A stretch of DNA of 64,000 bases from Allocoleopsis franciscana PCC 7113 (GTDB lineage: Bacteria > Cyanobacteriota > Cyanobacteriia > Cyanobacteriales > Coleofasciculaceae). The stretch spans positions 347,501 through 411,500 of the forward strand of contig NC_019738.1 in the NCBI RefSeq assembly GCF_000317515.1, given 5' to 3'. Position numbers and translations under genes: made by a program. Positions 61,848 to 64,000 of the stretch are shown piece by piece (position 1 is the first letter of the stretch; each line of letters opens with the position of its first letter). Under the pieces are notes generated by a model that was given only the letters and a program-made list of their open reading frames with translations, was not told the origin of the DNA and ran no database searches.

Positions 61848-61893
61848 AATGTTTTAAACTCTGGAAAGGAAACAGAACTTACAGGAGTATTAC

Positions 61894-63906
61894 TTACCCT
61901 AAGAGTTCCTTCGCCTTGGCGACCACGTTATCGACGGTGAAGCCAAACTTCTCTAGGGCAACGCCACCAGGAGCTGAAACGCCGAAACGGTCGATGCTAA
62001 TCATCGCGCCCTCATTACCCAGGTAACGGCACCAACCAAAGCTAGAAGCGGCTTCTACAGCTAAGCGCTTAGTGACAGCTTTAGGCAATACGGATTCACG
62101 GTAAGCTTCATCCTGCTCATCGAACAGTTCCCAACAAGGCATCGAGACGACGCGGACATTCTTCCCTTCAGCGCGTAGCTTCTCAGCTGCGTCAACACAG
62201 AGGTAGGTTTCGCCACCGGTACCGATGAGGATCAGGTCGGGTGTCCCTTCGCTATCGGAGAGGATGTAAGCCCCTTTGGCAACGTGATCAATACCACTTC
62301 CTGCTAATTGCGGTAAGTTTTGCCGCGAGAAGGCCATTAGAGTTGGGCGGTTTTCACTAGCCGCTTGGATAGCCACCTTGTAAGCACCAGAGGTTTCGTT
62401 GCCGTCAGCCGGACGAATCACCAACAGGTTAGGAATGGCTCGTAGGGAAGCAATCGTTTCCACGGGTTGGTGGGTGGGGCCATCTTCGCCTAAAGCAATG
62501 GAGTCGTGAGTCATGACGTAGATGACTCCCGCTTGCGACAAGGCAGAAAGACGAATCGCCGCCCGCATGTAGTCGGCAAATACCAGGAAGGTAGCACAGT
62601 AGGGAATCAATCCAGAACTGTGCAGGGCAATCCCGTTACAAATCGAACCCATGCCATGTTCCCGCACCCCAAAGCGCAGGTTACGGTTGGCGTACTGTCC
62701 TTTTTGGAAGTCACCAAATCCTTTGAGCAAGGTGTAGTTAGAGTGGGTCAAGTCAGCGGAACCACCGATGAGTTCTGGCAATACGGGAGCCAGAGCGTTC
62801 AGCGTCATTTCCGAAGTCTTGCGAGTTGCCAGAGCCTTGTCTTCTGGAGTATAGGTGGGGAGAGCTTTTTCCCATCCTTCGGGGAGTTTGTTGCTGGCGA
62901 ACCGCTCAAACTCAGCTGCTTCTTCGGGATACTTGGCTTTGTAGTCGGCTAGAGCTTGATCCCATTCGGTCTCTAAGTTGGCACCGCGTTCTACCGCCTT
63001 CCGGAAGTGCTTGAGGGCGTCTTCTGGCACCTCGAACTCAGGGTATTCCCAACCCAGGTTCTCGCGAGTTGCTTTGACTTCATCCTTACCGAGAGCTGCA
63101 CCGTGAACGTCGGCGGTATTGGATTTGTTGGGAGAACCGTATCCAATGATGGTGGTTACCTTAATCAAGGAAGGCTTGTCGGTGACAGCTTTGGCAGCTT
63201 CGATCGCTTTGGCGATCGCGTCCAGGTCACTATTACCATCTTCTACATGTTGAACGTGCCAACCGTAAGCTTCAAACCGCTTCCCTACATCTTCGGTAAA
63301 GGAGACATCCGTAGAACCGTCGATGGAAATGTGGTTGTCGTCGTATAGAGCAATTAACTTGCCCAATCCCAAGTGTCCTGCCAAGGAACAGGCTTCACCA
63401 GAAACCCCTTCCATGTTGCAACCATCACCCAGAATCACATAGGTATAGTGGTCAACAATCTTGGCATCGGGCTTGTTGAACTTGGCAGCCAAATGGGCTT
63501 CTGCCATTGCTAAACCGACCCCATTGGCAATTCCTTGTCCTAATGGGCCTGTGGTGACTTCTACACCGAGTGTCTCGAAGTTTTCCGGGTGTCCAGGGGT
63601 TTTAGAACCCCACTGCCGGAACTGTTTGATGTCGTCCAGCGTCACGCTATCGTAGCCTGTCAGGTGGAGTAGGGCGTACTGTAACATACAGCCGTGACCC
63701 GCCGACAAGACAAAGCGATCGCGATTAAACCACTTGGGATTTTTCGGGTTAAACCGCATAAATCGGTCCCAAAGCACGAATGCCATAGGAGCCGCGCCCA
63801 TTGGCAGCCCTGGATGACCAGAATTCGCTTTCTGTACCGCATCAATGGCTAGAAAGCGGATGGAATTAATGCACAGTTCTTCGAGAGATTGGGTTGCAAC
63901 GGCCAT
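61894..63906 (-). CDS. tkt: Transketolase
   Basis: 670 residues, full length. N-terminal thiamine-diphosphate domain: [40 protein letters not shown], and the ThDP motif [20 protein letters not shown] running to [13 protein letters not shown]. The middle domain carries the active-site Glu region ([20 protein letters not shown]) and [15 protein letters not shown]. The C-terminal domain is complete. It moves two-carbon units in the Calvin cycle and the pentose phosphate pathway, so it is central to carbon fixation here. Start ATG at 63906. The 94 bases to the window edge are its leader. Confidence 0.97.
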   Translation of the reverse strand: MAVATQSLEELCINSIRFLAIDAVQKANSGHPGLPMGAAPMAFVLWDRFMRFNPKNPKWFNRDRFVLSAGHGCMLQYALLHLTGYDSVTLDDIKQFRQWGSKTPGHPENFETLGVEVTTGPLGQGIANGVGLAMAEAHLAAKFNKPDAKIVDHYTYVILGDGCNMEGVSGEACSLAGHLGLGKLIALYDDNHISIDGSTDVSFTEDVGKRFEAYGWHVQHVEDGNSDLDAIAKAIEAAKAVTDKPSLIKVTTIIGYGSPNKSNTADVHGAALGKDEVKATRENLGWEYPEFEVPEDALKHFRKAVERGANLETEWDQALADYKAKYPEEAAEFERFASNKLPEGWEKALPTYTPEDKALATRKTSEMTLNALAPVLPELIGGSADLTHSNYTLLKGFGDFQKGQYANRNLRFGVREHGMGSICNGIALHSSGLIPYCATFLVFADYMRAAIRLSALSQAGVIYVMTHDSIALGEDGPTHQPVETIASLRAIPNLLVIRPADGNETSGAYKVAIQAASENRPTLMAFSRQNLPQLAGSGIDHVAKGAYILSDSEGTPDLILIGTGGETYLCVDAAEKLRAEGKNVRVVSMPCWELFDEQDEAYRESVLPKAVTKRLAVEAASSFGWCRYLGNEGAMISIDRFGVSAPGGVALEKFGFTVDNVVAKAKELLG

Positions 63907-64000
63907 AATTTTTCTTTAAATGACTTTAGGAATGTACGGTTTAACGCAAGATATGTGTGAGCTAAAACTCAATGGCTCTCGGTCGCCCCAAGGCTATACC

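Noticed and set aside
1-64000. tRNA and rRNA genes
   Set aside because: I looked for T-loop-like GGTTCRANTCC with a paired acceptor arm and for rRNA-like sequence and found no convincing case; a tRNAscan run would be needed to exclude a missed tRNA.

Overview
The window looks like the chromosome of a filamentous, oxygenic cyanobacterium, probably of the Microcoleus/Coleofasciculus/Oscillatoria type (inferred, no marker gene settles it). The support is a Psb28 photosystem II gene, a PrcA-type calcium-dependent protease, many HIP1 sites (GCGATCGC), WD40 and pentapeptide-repeat proteins, a NACHT NTPase, Uma2 proteins, GAF-rich chemoreceptors, short heptamer repeats, and many small intergenic repeats that also invade genes. 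I saw no rRNA, tRNA or CRISPR array.

Layout. 0-14 kb: NACHT-pentapeptide protein (open at the left edge), PerR-like Fur regulator, sodium:solute symporter, acetyltransferase remnant, P-loop kinase, membrane-anchored WD40 protein, MgtE, SDR epimerase, glutathione peroxidase, HNH nuclease, TrkA remnant, CPA1 Na+/H+ antiporter, DUF3124 lipoprotein. 14-20 kb: a large solitary SF2 helicase behind a LexA-like palindrome, a truncated Uma2 gene, and a decayed IS200/IS605 zone where a tnpB is fused to the tail of a sulfurtransferase, then a secreted CAP protein. 20-31 kb: DUF4139 protein, MTHFR-type protein, trpS, psb28, moaB, a stand-alone propeptide-like protein facing the PrcA protease, CtpA-type protease, YdcF-type protein. 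31-39 kb is a signalling block: a cyclic-nucleotide-binding / dead sigma54-type AAA / membrane polyferredoxin fusion, a Ser/Thr kinase with SH3 domain, an FHA-GAF-adenylate cyclase and an SlyD-like FKBP. Three copies of a ~90-bp element ending in a terminator lie in this block, all in the same orientation. 39-50 kb: recJ, DsbA-like oxidoreductase, a triple-GAF chemoreceptor with cyanobacteriochrome-like cysteines, membrane esterase, a broken GMC oxidoreductase and a DUF2156 protein. 50-58 kb: a degenerate IS5-type element with terminal inverted repeats and a target duplication, two hydrolases (one frameshifted), a HerA-like ATPase, Uma2, a zinc-ribbon fragment and a pentapeptide protein. 58-64 kb: a long gene-free tract that may be a group II intron relic, a group 2 sigma factor, a repeat-rich secreted protein and transketolase.

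Themes. The signalling block could form a cAMP circuit (cyclase next to a cNMP-binding redox protein); this is inferred from proximity only. Gene decay is frequent: at least eight truncated, frameshifted or chimeric genes. Repeat insertion into reading frames without breaking them occurs in the helicase, recJ, the polyferredoxin and Uma2. The least explained items are the three-copy element, the polyferredoxin fusion, the propeptide/protease pair and the 57.7-59.1 kb tract.
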